This document shows, piece by piece, positions 42,341 through 52,109 of a stretch of 64,000 bases of DNA. How positions within the stretch are numbered: position 1 is the stretch's first letter; every line of letters begins with the position of its first letter. The translations under genes were made by a program, and so were the position numbers. This DNA comes from Limisphaera sp026417315 (GTDB lineage Bacteria > Verrucomicrobiota > Verrucomicrobiia > Limisphaerales > Limisphaeraceae), in the NCBI RefSeq assembly GCF_049537125.1, contig NZ_JBMVQY010000001.1, positions 1,612,001 to 1,676,000 on the forward strand. Direction: 5' to 3'. The notes under the pieces were generated by a model that did no database searches, was not told the DNA's origin, and saw only the letters and a list, made by a program, of their open reading frames with translations.

Positions 42341-45271
42341 CTATCGAGACCAGCGGCAGCGGAAGTGGTACGTGCCGGATTCCACGGCCAGGACCGCGCG
42401 GTTCTCATCCAGACCGATGAGCTTCACGCCCCGGGCCTCCCGCAACGGCTGGCCGCTCTCGCTGGGCGAGGCGCGATCCATCACCGGCAGATAAACGGTG
42501 GCAGTGACATTGGCCGGGATGGTCACATCCCACTCGAACCAACCATCCCGGACCTGCCAATGACTCGTGATCCGCCCGCGGATGGAGTCGTAGTGCGCCC
42601 GCACCCAGGAGAGCCCGGGCGGGGTGCCGTGGGTCCCCGGGTCGGGCGGGCCGGGTCGCAACAACAGATGGGCAAAGCCCGGCGCCCGTGTATCAATGCC
42701 GGCCAGATCGCGGAACATCCACTCGGCCACCGCTCCGAAGGCATAGTGGGCGAAGGAATTCATGGCGGCGTTTTGGAACCCGCGCTCGTGCGTGTAACTG
42801 TCCCACCGCTCCCACACGGTGGTGGCGCCCTGCTCGACCTCGTAGCCCCAGGACGGGAATTTGCGGCTCTGGAAGAGGTGCAACGCCAGGTCATGGTGGC
42901 CGAAGCGGGTCAGCACGGGCAGCAAGTGACGGGTGCCGAGGAATCCGGTGCGCATGCCGGATCGCGTGTCGGACTCGCCCTGGCGAATCTTGTCGGCCAA
43001 ACGCCGGGCGGCGGCAGCGCGTTGGGAGGCGGGGATCAGATCGGTGAACAGCGCCAGCGCATAAGCCGTTTGCGTGTCCACGGCGAGCGTGCCGTCGGGT
43101 TGGACATACTTGCGGGCGAAAGTCGCCGCGATGCGGCGGAAGAGGTCACGGTACTCTTCGGCTTCGCGGGTGCGCCCGAGCGCCCGGGCCATGTCTGCCA
43201 TCAGGCGCGTGCTGTAGGCGTAGTACACGGTGTCGATGAACTCCAACGGGGTGGGCTCGTCCTGGTTGAGCCAGTCGCCCCAGCCGTTCCCGTGCGCCAC
43301 GCCCAGATCCTCGCGGCTGCTGGACTTGCGCCATTCTAGGAATCGGGTCATGGCCGGCCAGCAGCGCTCCAGGATGCGCTGATCCTGGTACACCCACCAC
43401 ACGGTCCAGGGGCAAATCACCCCCGCGTCGCACCAGGCGGTGCCGAAGTCCCAGCCGTGCTGGAAGGGGAACGGCGCGTAGCCGGGGAAGGTGCCGCTGG
43501 GGCGCTGACTTTCCATCAGTTCGCGCAGCCACTTGGTGTAGAAGGCGGCGGTGTCGGCGTTGTACGTGGCGGCGCGGATGTAGATCTGCGCGTCGCCGGT
43601 CCAGCCGAGCCGCTCGTCTCGTTGCGGACAGTCGGTGGGCAGGTCCACGAAGTTGGCGCGCTGCGTCCAAACGATGTTGGTGAACAGTCGGTTGACCACG
43701 GGATCGGAACATTCGAAGCCGCTGGCCAACGGGGTGTCGCTGTGAAGCACCAGTCCGGTAATGGCGTCGAGCGCGGGCTCGCCCGGATAGCCGGTCACTT
43801 CCACGTATTGAAAGCCGTGGTAGGTGAACCGCGGGGACCAGACTTCCCCCTGCGGATCGCCGCGGAGCACGTAGGTGTCAGTGGCCCGGGCGCGACGCAG
43901 GTTCTCCGTCATCAGGGTGCCGTCCGGGTGCAACCACTCGCCGTACCGCAGACGGACGGTGGTGCCGGCCGGACCGCGCACTTTCAGTCGGACAATGCCG
44001 GCGAAGTTTTGCCCCAGGTTGAAGATCCACACGCCCGGTTTGGGCTGCGTCCTGCCCACGGGTTGCAATTCCTGCGTCACACGCACGGGCATTCCCGGGA
44101 AGGATTCCAACCGTGCCGGCCGACGGAAGCCGAGGTCCACGGGACGACCCTGAATTTCGGGGCCGCGGCCCGGCTCGGCTGGATTCTGGAATTCGTAGAA
44201 CGTGGCGGGGACCGAGCCGTTTTCTTCGGCCGGGATCGCGGGTTCCCACGAGCCGTCGTCGAATCCGGGCTCGGCCCAGCCGGGTTGTTCCCGGCGGGCA
44301 TCGTAGTGCTCGCCCATCAAGAGATCCGCTTCGCGAATGGGCCCCTCGCCGGTGACTTTCCAGTCGCGTCCTTCGGTGACGATGATTTCGCGGGAACCGT
44401 CCCTGTACTCCACCTCCAGTTGTCCCATCCAGGCGGGAGTTTTGCCGTAGGTATACCGGCCGATGCGCTCGGTGCCGATGCCTTCGAGCAATCCGAACCC
44501 GACATAGCCCGCGTACCAGCCGTCGGCCACCCAGGCGCCCCAGGCGTTCCGGCCGCGCCGCACCCACGAGGTCACGTCCCAGGTCCAGTAGTACGCGCGC
44601 TGTCGATAATCCGTCCAACCGGGCGCAAAGTACGCATCGCCCACCCGGCGGCCGTTCAGATACAGCTTGAAGATCCCCAGGGCCGTGGCGTAGAGAGTGG
44701 CCCGGCGCACCGGTTTGGTGAGGGTGAATTCGCGTCGGTATTGCCGTGCCGGCGGCAGGAACAGACGCTCCCGATCGCGATGCACGGGCGCGGCGTCACG
44801 AAAGCTGATGAACCGTGCCTGCCAGTCCTCGGGGCTCAACAAACCCATGGTCCAACGGGCCGGCTGGCTCCATTGGGGACGACCGTCCCGGTCCCATACG
44901 CACACGCGCCAGTGACATTCCTGTCGCGAAGTCAGCGCCCGGCCGCCGTACGGGATGTTCACCGATTCCCCACTTTCCACGCGACCGCTGTCCCACAGAT
45001 CTCCCACCTCGCGTTCGAGCAACGCCGGCTGGCTGGCCACCAGGATGCGGTAGGCGGTCTGACGCTGGCCCCGTTCGGACGATTCCACCCGCCAGGACAA
45101 GCGCGGCCGGGGCTCGTCCACACCCAACGGGTTTACCCGGTATTCACACTGCAAGCCCACCGGCTGCAACGTGGCCGTGCAAATGCCTGCGGTGGCCAGC
45201 CAGGTCGAGAGGAGGGCCGCTCCCCAAGCGGCGCCCTGCGGACGAACGGTTGAGGTCGCCAAGCGTTTCAT
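42341..45271 (-). CDS. Exported alpha-L-rhamnosidase (GH78)
   Basis: A 976-residue enzyme that releases terminal L-rhamnose from plant or microbial glycans. The signal peptide is A-A-L-L-S-T-W-L-A-T-A-G-I-C-T-A. Residues 25-150 are the Fn3-like N-terminal domain (V-N-P-L-G-V-D-E-P-R-P-R-L-S-W-R), then the rhamnosidase N-terminal beta domain (A-R-F-I, Y-L-N-G-R-R-V-G-D, F-A-P-G-W-T-D-Y), a concanavalin-like beta domain with Q-N-F-A-G, and the (alpha/alpha)6 barrel containing D-C-P-Q-R-D-E-R-L-G-W-T-G-D (from residue 547), the GH78 signature region. The barrel and the C-terminal beta domain are intact. No transporter or rhamnose-catabolic gene is beside it. Confidence 0.95.
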   Translation of the reverse strand: MKRLATSTVRPQGAAWGAALLSTWLATAGICTATLQPVGLQCEYRVNPLGVDEPRPRLSWRVESSERGQRQTAYRILVASQPALLEREVGDLWDSGRVESGESVNIPYGGRALTSRQECHWRVCVWDRDGRPQWSQPARWTMGLLSPEDWQARFISFRDAAPVHRDRERLFLPPARQYRREFTLTKPVRRATLYATALGIFKLYLNGRRVGDAYFAPGWTDYRQRAYYWTWDVTSWVRRGRNAWGAWVADGWYAGYVGFGLLEGIGTERIGRYTYGKTPAWMGQLEVEYRDGSREIIVTEGRDWKVTGEGPIREADLLMGEHYDARREQPGWAEPGFDDGSWEPAIPAEENGSVPATFYEFQNPAEPGRGPEIQGRPVDLGFRRPARLESFPGMPVRVTQELQPVGRTQPKPGVWIFNLGQNFAGIVRLKVRGPAGTTVRLRYGEWLHPDGTLMTENLRRARATDTYVLRGDPQGEVWSPRFTYHGFQYVEVTGYPGEPALDAITGLVLHSDTPLASGFECSDPVVNRLFTNIVWTQRANFVDLPTDCPQRDERLGWTGDAQIYIRAATYNADTAAFYTKWLRELMESQRPSGTFPGYAPFPFQHGWDFGTAWCDAGVICPWTVWWVYQDQRILERCWPAMTRFLEWRKSSSREDLGVAHGNGWGDWLNQDEPTPLEFIDTVYYAYSTRLMADMARALGRTREAEEYRDLFRRIAATFARKYVQPDGTLAVDTQTAYALALFTDLIPASQRAAAARRLADKIRQGESDTRSGMRTGFLGTRHLLPVLTRFGHHDLALHLFQSRKFPSWGYEVEQGATTVWERWDSYTHERGFQNAAMNSFAHYAFGAVAEWMFRDLAGIDTRAPGFAHLLLRPGPPDPGTHGTPPGLSWVRAHYDSIRGRITSHWQVRDGWFEWDVTIPANVTATVYLPVMDRASPSESGQPLREARGVKLIGLDENRAVLAVESGTYHFRCRWSR

Positions 45272-45769
45272 GGCGCCATCGTGAAGAAAACGCCGGCCGA
45301 ATCAATCCTCCGCGCGACTCTCGGGGGCTTTGAAAGAAGCCCGACCGGGTGGTCCCGAGTTCGAACCAGCGCCGACCCCGGCACCTCCCGGATCATCTGG
45401 CCGGATCCGGCATGCCACCGGTCCGCCGCGAGGGGCGGCACAAGCGGGCACGGTGCCCGGGGTGGAGCATCCGCGGCGAAAATCGGGCCCGACGAGAATT
45501 CTTGCCGGCTCGGCCCGGGAGCAGAGCGGGGGTTGCGTCGGTCTTCATCCCGGGCCATGGTTGTCTAGATCTGCCGGGGGCCTGCCCGCGCGCGGCCTGT
45601 GGTCGGGAACAGGGCCGAGTGCCTCGGGGGTCGGCGGCCCCGCAGCTTTTGAATGGGTCGCTGCGGCGGTTCGTCCCATGGTGTGGCGGGCCGGGCATAT
45701 TCGGCTTTCCATGGCCTCTGGAATCGGGTATCCGGGAGGGCCAAACGACGACGCAGGAGAAAAAGATTC
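45272..45769. other. Divergent intergenic region
   Basis: The 498 bases between the rhamnosidase and the discoidin-domain protein genes are divergent, so promoters for both should be here. A GAGTTCGAACC string near 45356 resembles a tRNA T-arm but has no matching tRNA body. No gene was recognised. Confidence 0.4.
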
Positions 45770-46462
45770 ATGAGAAGGGATCGCAAAACGTACCGGAAGT
45801 GGATCGGCTTGGTGGGCGCGGTGGGGCTGGCCTGGGCGCTGGCCTCAGGAGCGGCTGTGGCGCAGGACAAGGTGCCCCTGGAGTTGAAACTGCCGGCACC
45901 CACGCTCAAAGGAACGCCGGAGGATTTGCCCAGTGGACCGAATGTGGAGCCCCTGTCGGACAAGCCTCGTCCGCCGTTTTACGTGCCCAAAGGCGTGACG
46001 AACGTGGCGTTGGGCAAGGCGGTCACGTCCAGCGTGCCCCCGTTTACCGGCGAACTGAGTCAGATCACCGACGGCAAGAAAGAGGCGTTCGACTACGACG
46101 CCGTGGAGTTTCGCCGCGGCACGCAGTGGATTCAGGTGGATCTCGGTGCGACTTACGAAATCCATGCCATCGTCATGTGGCACGATCATCGGTACATCCA
46201 GGTCTTTCATGACGTGATCGTGCAGGTGTCCAATGACCCCGAATTCCGGGAAGGGGTGGTGACGCTCTTCAACAACGACGTGGACAATTCCTCCGGCCTG
46301 GGCGTGGGCACGGACCGCGAGTACTTCGAGACCCATGAGGGCAAGATTGTGGACGGCAAGGGCGTGAAGGCCCGGTACGTTCGCTGCTACACGCGCGGCA
46401 GCAGCCAGAGCGCGCTGAACTGCTGGCAGGAGCTGGAGGTCTACGCCCTCCCGGCCTCATGA
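45770..46462 (+). CDS. Exported F5/8 type C (discoidin-like) domain protein
   Basis: A 230-residue protein with signal peptide (L-V-G-A-V-G-L-A-W-A-L-A-S-G-A-A-V-A-Q), then a beta-sandwich: N-V-A-L-G-K-A-V-T-S-S...I-T-D-G-K-K-E...Q-W-I-Q-V-D-L-G, V-S-N-D-P-E-F, and A-R-Y-V-R-C-Y-T-R-G at the end. This is the F5/8C carbohydrate-binding pattern. It has no catalytic domain. AGGAGA at 45755-45760 precedes ATG 45770. Its TGA overlaps the ATG of the membrane glycosyltransferase gene (46459-46462), so the two products are likely used together at the cell surface. Confidence 0.82.
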   Translation: MRRDRKTYRKWIGLVGAVGLAWALASGAAVAQDKVPLELKLPAPTLKGTPEDLPSGPNVEPLSDKPRPPFYVPKGVTNVALGKAVTSSVPPFTGELSQITDGKKEAFDYDAVEFRRGTQWIQVDLGATYEIHAIVMWHDHRYIQVFHDVIVQVSNDPEFREGVVTLFNNDVDNSSGLGVGTDREYFETHEGKIVDGKGVKARYVRCYTRGSSQSALNCWQELEVYALPAS

Positions 46463-48027
46463 ACCGTGGCTGGGCGTGGGCGTTTGGCCTGATCGCCCTC
46501 GGGGCGCTGGGGATCCGCTGTGTTCAGTTGGATCTCCGGCCCATGCACAATGACGAAGCGGTCAATGCCATCCGGCAGGCCGCCGCGTGGAGTTCCGAGC
46601 CGTACCGTTACGACCCGGGCGAACATCACGGGCCGACGCTCTATTACTTCTCCCTGATTCCCATTCGCCTGCGGGGTGTGCCCAGCTTTGCCGCGCTGGA
46701 CGAGGCCACCCTGCGGTTGACCCCCGCACTCGCCGGGGTCGCCATGGTCCTGCTGCTGTGGCCGCTGCGACACGCCCTGGGCGCCGGTGCGACCGTCGCT
46801 GCGGCCGGATTCACCGCGCTCTCGCCGGCCCTGGTCTTCTACAGCCGCAACTTCATTCATGAAATGTTGTTGGGGCTGTTTACCCTGCTGCTGGGCGTTG
46901 CGGTTTGGCGATACACTTCCGAGCGCCGCGCCTCGTGGGCCGTCCTCGCAGGTGTGGCCCTCGGACTGATGCACGCCACCAAGGAAACGTTCGTCCTTCC
47001 CCTGGGCGCGTTGGCGATCGCGGTTGCAGTCGTGAGCCGATGGGAAGGCGGACCGGGGTTCCTCGCCCAATGGCGGAGGACATGGAACGGCCGACACGTG
47101 CTCTGGGCGGCCTTTGCGGCCCTGGTGGTGTCCGTGACGTTTTACACCTCCTTTTTCACGCACTGGCGTGGTCCCCTGGACTCGATCCTTTCCTACCTGC
47201 CCTGGCTGCAGCGGGCCGCCGGTGACTCGCCGCACATTCATCCCTGGTACTTCTACCTGGAACGGTTGCTCTGGTTCCAGCGCCCCCGGGGACCATTGTG
47301 GACCGAGGGGCTGATCCTGGTCCTCGCATGTGTCGCCATGGGCTTGGCGCTGCGTGGCCAGGGCCTGGGGCCAACGAATCGCGTCCTGGTCCGCGGCGTG
47401 ATGATCTACACTCTGACCCTCACCGTGTTTTACACCCTGATCCCTTACAAAACGCCGTGGTGCCTGGTGGGCTTTTGGCACGGGTTCGTGCTCCTTGCCG
47501 GCGTCGGGGCCGCCCGTCTTGCCTGTTGGTTGATGCCGCTGACGGCCCGGGCGCTTTACGCGGGACTCTTGACCGCGGGCGTCGTCCACCTGGGCTGGCA
47601 GTGCTGGCAGGCCAACTTTGTGCGTCACTCGGACTGGCGCAATCCCTACGTGTACGCACAAACGGTGCCCGACGTCCTGCGCATGGCCCGGCGGGTCCTG
47701 GATCTGGCGCGGGTGCATGCGGACGGCCCACGCATGCCCGTTCAAGTGGCGGTGCCGAATCACGGGTACTGGCCGCTGCCGTGGTATTGGCGGAGCCTGG
47801 AGCGAGTGGGTTGGTACGATCGGTTTCCAGAGGCACCGTGGGCGCCGGTGGTGGTCGCCGCGGCGGAGTGGAATGTGAAGCTCGACGAACGGTCGGGGCG
47901 ACGATGGGTGATGACCGGGCTGTACGAACTGAGACCCCGTGTGTTCTTGGAGTTGTACGTGGAATTGGAGCTGTGGAAACGCTGGCTGGCGCAACGCACA
48001 CCGCCGCCGGACACAGCACAGCCCTGA
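46459..48027 (+). CDS. GT-C type membrane glycosyltransferase-like protein (TIGR03663/Agl23-like)
   Basis: A 522-residue integral membrane protein with roughly ten helices. The first periplasmic loop holds M-H-N-D-E-A-V-N-A-I; the Asp-Glu pair is the catalytic motif position of GT-C (GT39-like) glycosyltransferases. H-A-T-K-E-T-F follows a central helix, and the C-terminal part is soluble (Y-W-R-S-L-E-R-V-G-W-Y). The overall pattern fits the TIGR03663 group, sometimes named flippase-activity-associated Agl23; the group name is from memory. It likely uses lipid-linked sugar donors at the outer face of the membrane. It is translationally coupled to the discoidin-domain gene, whose product could bind the glycan made (inference). 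Confidence 0.8.
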   Translation: MNRGWAWAFGLIALGALGIRCVQLDLRPMHNDEAVNAIRQAAAWSSEPYRYDPGEHHGPTLYYFSLIPIRLRGVPSFAALDEATLRLTPALAGVAMVLLLWPLRHALGAGATVAAAGFTALSPALVFYSRNFIHEMLLGLFTLLLGVAVWRYTSERRASWAVLAGVALGLMHATKETFVLPLGALAIAVAVVSRWEGGPGFLAQWRRTWNGRHVLWAAFAALVVSVTFYTSFFTHWRGPLDSILSYLPWLQRAAGDSPHIHPWYFYLERLLWFQRPRGPLWTEGLILVLACVAMGLALRGQGLGPTNRVLVRGVMIYTLTLTVFYTLIPYKTPWCLVGFWHGFVLLAGVGAARLACWLMPLTARALYAGLLTAGVVHLGWQCWQANFVRHSDWRNPYVYAQTVPDVLRMARRVLDLARVHADGPRMPVQVAVPNHGYWPLPWYWRSLERVGWYDRFPEAPWAPVVVAAAEWNVKLDERSGRRWVMTGLYELRPRVFLELYVELELWKRWLAQRTPPPDTAQP

Positions 48028-48263
48028 CCCAAGAGTGCGCATGCGCCCTCGCACGGCTTCAAAGTTCGCACACCTCCTCCTTCGGCGTGCTTTCTGTGGA
48101 GGCTCCGCGGCCCTGCCGCAGGGCGGTCATGCCTCGCACATTATCCCTGACGGACAACATGGCGCGCCGGCCCGGATCTGGGGAGACCCTCAAGGACGGG
48201 CCCGGTGGAGGCCCCGAGGGCAATCTGCCCAGAGCTCCCGACCCAGCTCCGAACGTGCACGTT

Positions 48264-50408
48264 TCAGCGAGCCGCGGCGGAAGCCGGCTCGGTGACGATT
48301 CCCAATTCGCGCAAGAACGGCTCCTTGCGGACGGGCCGGCCCAGGAACTTTTCCACCGAGAGGTTGACGTCGCGCGAGTCGCCGGGCTCGTAAATCTCCC
48401 GGCGCAGCCGCCGGCCGGTGGGCACGTCCAAGTACCCTTCCGGGGCTTGTTCGAACACCGTGGCCATGTCCGCCGCGATCACATCGGCCCACGCATAGCC
48501 GTAGTACCCGGCGTCATAACCGGTGAGATGTCCGAAGTAGGTGACGAAGGTCGTGTCCTCGGGCACGGGATAGAACACCTCGCTCAGAATGCGATTGGCC
48601 AACGGGATGGTCTCGGACGCATTTCCTTCGTGGATCTGGGTATGTAACGTGAGGTCGAGGATCCCGAAGGAAAACTGGCGCCGATAGAAGTGGGCGATGC
48701 TGGAGCGCTTGGCCTCTTTCAGTTGCCGCAGGATCTCCTCGGGAATCTTCCGGGACGGGTCGCGATAATCCGCGGCAAAGCTGTCGAGGACGGTTTTGTC
48801 CCAGACCCAGTTCTCGAGCATCTGGGAAGGGGCTTCCACGAAGTCGCGCGGCACGCTGGTGCCGGCGAACCGGCTGTACTTGGCCCGCGTAAGAATGGAA
48901 TGCATGGCGTGGCCGAACTCGTGGAACAGTGTTTCCACCTCGGCATGCGACAGCAACGAGGGCCGGTCTTTTTGGGGAGGCGGGAAATTGCAGACCAGGG
49001 CCACGGTGGGGCGCTGGTAGCGGCCGTCGGGCAACAGCTTGCCCTCGATCAGCCCGAATTGGGCGAAGTGATTGAACTTGCCCTCACGGGGAAACATGTC
49101 GAGGTAGAACAACCCCAGGGGTTCCCCCGTGACGGCGTCGCTGACGGCGTAGAGCTGGATGTCGTCCACCCAGCGCCATGGCGGGTCGATCCGGTCGAAG
49201 CGCAACTCGAAGATGCGCTGGTAGATCCGGAACATGCCGTCCAGGACCTGTTGGTAGGGGAAGTACACGCGCAACTGCTCGGCGTCCACGTTGTAGCGTT
49301 CCTTCTTGAGCTGGTTGGCGTAATAGCGCCAGTCCCAGATGTGGACCACGGCGTTGGGATCGCCCGTGTCCCGGGCCTTGAGCGCCTGGAACTCGGCCTT
49401 TTCCTGATCGAACTTGGGCTGGAGCGCGGCCGAGGTTTCCTGCAGGAACTGCAGCGCGCGCGCCGCGGTCTTCGCCATCTTCGTTTCGATCTGATAATCC
49501 GCCCAGTGGGCATACCCGAGGGCTTTGGCAATGCGATCGCGCAGGGCCAAGATGCGCCCGAGCAGCTCCGCATTTTCTTCCCGGGCCAGGCGGTAACGCT
49601 CCGTCTCCACCAGGCGCCGAACCTCCTCGCGCCGCGCGTTTTCCATCACCATCAGGTACTGCCAGGTCACATTGACCTGGATCGTGTATTCGTCCGGGCC
49701 GGTTTTGATGCCGGGCTGATCCAGGAAACTGTCGGGTAAGCCCTCCAGGTCGGCGCGGCGAAACTTGAGGGCCTTGGTCGCCTGGGTGATGTGCGTGTCG
49801 AAATCCGTGCAAAGCCGGGCCAGTTCCTTGCGCCATTGCTCCACCTGATCGCGTTGTTCCCTGGGCAGGGCCAGACCTGCGCGGCGATAGTCGCGCAGGG
49901 TTTCCTCCAACAACTTGGCGTCCTCGCCGAAGAGCTGCGGGCGGGTGTCCGCGTAGGCGCGGATGACCTGGTAAACGTCCTCTCGATACTCGATGCCCAC
50001 GGCCCATTCCTGCAGGGTCTTGAGGGCCTCGGTGGCGGCCTGCCGCAGCGCGGGGTTCGGGCTGGTCTCTTTGATGAACGCCAGGCGGTTGGCCGCCGTG
50101 CCCACCAGGTGATTGAGATCGTCCAGCGCGCGCACGGTGTCTTCGAAGGTCAGACGGGTGCGGTCCAGACCGGCGATCTCGTCCAGCGCGGCGTTGCCGG
50201 TGGCCATGGTCCGATCCACCAACCGCCGGATGGCCTCGGGCGTGGTCTCGAACGCGGGCACGGCAATCACCGAGCCGAAGTGCGCCGCCCGCGCCTGGGC
50301 TTCCTTGAGCGATCGAATTGGCGTGTGAAACGCCTTTTTCTTGGAGGCAGCCGTGCATCCGGTCATAAGCAACGCCAGGCCCAACAAGCAAGACAGCCTT
50401 GCATACAT
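48264..50408 (-). CDS. M3-family metallopeptidase (oligopeptidase), lipoprotein
   Basis: Zinc oligopeptidase of 714 residues. The zinc site is H496-E-F-G-H500 in L-F-H-E-F-G-H-A-M-H, with the third ligand Glu further on in F-V-E-A-P-S-Q-M-L-E-N-W. Y-Y-G-Y-A-W-A-D-V-I-A and the C-terminal R-x-x-I-Y-E-P-G are M3A hallmarks. The N-terminus is a lipobox signal (L-L-G-L-A-L-L-M-T-G-C), so the enzyme is probably lipid-anchored in the periplasm, unlike the cytosolic OpdA/PrlC type. It should degrade short peptides, which may link functionally to hydroxyproline use (inference). ATG 50408 is fixed by the lipobox; the longer frame to 50612 is not plausible. Confidence 0.94.
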   Translation of the reverse strand: MYARLSCLLGLALLMTGCTAASKKKAFHTPIRSLKEAQARAAHFGSVIAVPAFETTPEAIRRLVDRTMATGNAALDEIAGLDRTRLTFEDTVRALDDLNHLVGTAANRLAFIKETSPNPALRQAATEALKTLQEWAVGIEYREDVYQVIRAYADTRPQLFGEDAKLLEETLRDYRRAGLALPREQRDQVEQWRKELARLCTDFDTHITQATKALKFRRADLEGLPDSFLDQPGIKTGPDEYTIQVNVTWQYLMVMENARREEVRRLVETERYRLAREENAELLGRILALRDRIAKALGYAHWADYQIETKMAKTAARALQFLQETSAALQPKFDQEKAEFQALKARDTGDPNAVVHIWDWRYYANQLKKERYNVDAEQLRVYFPYQQVLDGMFRIYQRIFELRFDRIDPPWRWVDDIQLYAVSDAVTGEPLGLFYLDMFPREGKFNHFAQFGLIEGKLLPDGRYQRPTVALVCNFPPPQKDRPSLLSHAEVETLFHEFGHAMHSILTRAKYSRFAGTSVPRDFVEAPSQMLENWVWDKTVLDSFAADYRDPSRKIPEEILRQLKEAKRSSIAHFYRRQFSFGILDLTLHTQIHEGNASETIPLANRILSEVFYPVPEDTTFVTYFGHLTGYDAGYYGYAWADVIAADMATVFEQAPEGYLDVPTGRRLRREIYEPGDSRDVNLSVEKFLGRPVRKEPFLRELGIVTEPASAAAR

Positions 50409-50912
50409 GGCGCGAAAGCTTAGGAAGCCCGCGGAGGACCGGCAAGCGCAACAGCCGCCTGCCGTGAGCTCGCGCATCCAAGCCGGGCCGTGCGGGCCGG
50501 GGGACCTGAATCGAAAGGTCGCTGACGTTCCCGCACCCGCGCTCTTCCACCCGCGTTGGCCCGCGTTTTGGGATGGTTGCCCGTGGCGACGAACCGGCCG
50601 GCCTCCACGCACCCGTTTTCCCTGAACGGCTCACCGTGTTCCCAACCGACCCGGTTGTGAAAAGCCGGGGATAGCTGCGTGTTCCCTTGGTCCAGGCACA
50701 CCCGGCGGGCTGCCCCACGGGCGGTACAAGGTGTTTTTCGGCGGACCGATCCATGGCGACGAACCCGGACTTGCGAAGGGATCGGGATCCCGTTCTGCGC
50801 AGCGAAGGCCCGGGGCACGCCCGCGCCCGGCCCCGGCGGGCAAGTGCTGGGAGCCGGTGGCGCGCGTTGCGATATGGCAACCCGGAGCCGGGGACGCTAT
50901 CGTGAAAGCGCT
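50409..50912. other. Divergent intergenic region, nothing recognised
   Basis: A 504-base gap between the M3 peptidase gene and the helical protein gene, transcribed away from each other. Frames on both strands are open but Arg/Pro/Gly-rich without motifs. No promoter pair was clear. Confidence 0.4.
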
Positions 50913-51527
50913 ATGCAGCTCCGATTGCGGTGGTGGTTGGCCGGCACAGGAGCCCTGGCCCTGGTCTGGATCCTGATCTGGACCGGCTACCAATGGGCCG
51001 CTGCGCAAAAGATGACCGCAGACAAGCTGCGGCAGTGGGTCGAAAGCACCGACCTGGCCCGGCTGCGGGGTCCGGAGCGGGAGCGCGCGTTGCGTCAGTT
51101 GGCCGAGGGACTCAACGCGCTGCCTTACGAAGAGCGACGTCGTGTACGGCTGGACGGCTTCTGGACCAACTGGTTCGCGGTCATGACGGAGGACGAACGC
51201 GCGGCGTTCCTGGATGCCACCCTGCCGCAGGGGCTGCAACAAATGATTGCCGCCTTCGAGGAACTGCCCGCGGATCGTCGGCAGCGGGCCTTGCGCGAAG
51301 CCATGCGCCGCGTGCGCGAGGCCGCAATCGAGTCCGGCCGAGTCACTCCGGCCGAACCCCCTCCGGGTTGGAGCGAGGATCTGCAGCGGCAGGTCACCCT
51401 CCACGGACTGCGCGCCTTCTACTCGCAGAGCTCGGCCCAGACCAAGGCCGAGTTGGCGCCCGTTCTCGAAGAACTGCAGCGGCTCATGCAGAGCGGACGA
51501 TTCTTCCGGGGGCGACCCGACCGGTGA
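50913..51527 (+). CDS. Membrane-anchored helical protein of unknown function
   Basis: A 204-residue protein with one N-terminal membrane helix (L-A-G-T-G-A-L-A-L-V-W-I-L-I-W-T-G-Y-Q-W) and a long alpha-helical periplasmic or cytoplasmic part with many charged residues (D-L-A-R-L-R-G-P-E-R-E-R-A-L-R-Q-L-A, M-R-R-V-R-E-A-A-I). I do not recognise the family. It lies nine bases before the pseudopilin gene and therefore probably belongs to the same unit as the pseudopilin and the ABC exporter. ATG 50913 gives the anchor. Confidence 0.7.
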   Translation: MQLRLRWWLAGTGALALVWILIWTGYQWAAAQKMTADKLRQWVESTDLARLRGPERERALRQLAEGLNALPYEERRRVRLDGFWTNWFAVMTEDERAAFLDATLPQGLQQMIAAFEELPADRRQRALREAMRRVREAAIESGRVTPAEPPPGWSEDLQRQVTLHGLRAFYSQSSAQTKAELAPVLEELQRLMQSGRFFRGRPDR

Positions 51528-51536
51528 AGACGACCC

Positions 51537-52109
51537 ATGAACGGAATCCTGGCAGAGCCCCACAATGGATGGTCTCGCGGTTTCACCCTGTTGGAGCTCC
51601 TGGTCGTGCTCGGCATCCTGGCGCTGCTGGCCGGGCTGCTCCTGCCGGGTCTGAGCCGCGCGCGCGAAGCCGGCCGCGCCACCGCTTGCATGGGGCACCT
51701 GCGCCAGATCGGGCTGGCCCTGCAGATGTACGTGGATCAAAACCATCAGCGCCTGCCGGTCATGCGGGATCGGCCCCCGGACACCAACAGCCTGCCGCCC
51801 GGACCTGTCCTGCCCGGTCCGGACCAGGTCCTGGCCGACGAGGTGGGAGATGTGCGGGTGTTTCGATGCCCCTCCGATACGGCGCAGTTGTTCGAGCGGA
51901 CGGGTTCCAGCTATGCGTGGAACAGTCTGCTCAATGGCCAGCGCGCCGATGACCTGCAGGTGTTCGGCATGCGCTTCGGCAGCTCGCGCATGCCGCTCAT
52001 GTTCGATAAAGAAGGGTTCCATCGCGCCCGCGGCGAGCGGCGGGCGGTGAACTATCTCTACGCCGACGGTCACATCCGCAATTTGTTGGTACTGGAGGGG
52101 GCCCGATGA
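51537..52109 (+). CDS. Type II secretion pseudopilin-like protein
   Basis: A 190-residue protein with a class III prepilin signal, R-G-F-T-L-L-E-L-L-V-V-L-G-I-L-A-L-L-A-G: cleavage is expected between Gly and Phe with Glu at +5. The C-terminal domain has C-M-G-H-L-R-Q-I-G-L-A-L-Q-M-Y, F-R-C-P-S-D and V-N-Y-L-Y-A-D-G-H-I, the DUF1559/H-X9-DG-like pattern of the many single pseudopilins found in Verrucomicrobia and Planctomycetes. It is not a complete secretion system by itself. The gene overlaps the ABC ATPase start by four bases (52106-52109). Confidence 0.87.
   Translation: MNGILAEPHNGWSRGFTLLELLVVLGILALLAGLLLPGLSRAREAGRATACMGHLRQIGLALQMYVDQNHQRLPVMRDRPPDTNSLPPGPVLPGPDQVLADEVGDVRVFRCPSDTAQLFERTGSSYAWNSLLNGQRADDLQVFGMRFGSSRMPLMFDKEGFHRARGERRAVNYLYADGHIRNLLVLEGAR

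Noticed and set aside
45340..45400. tRNA-like T-arm string GAGTTCGAACC
   Set aside because: No acceptor stem, D-arm or anticodon arm could be built around it.
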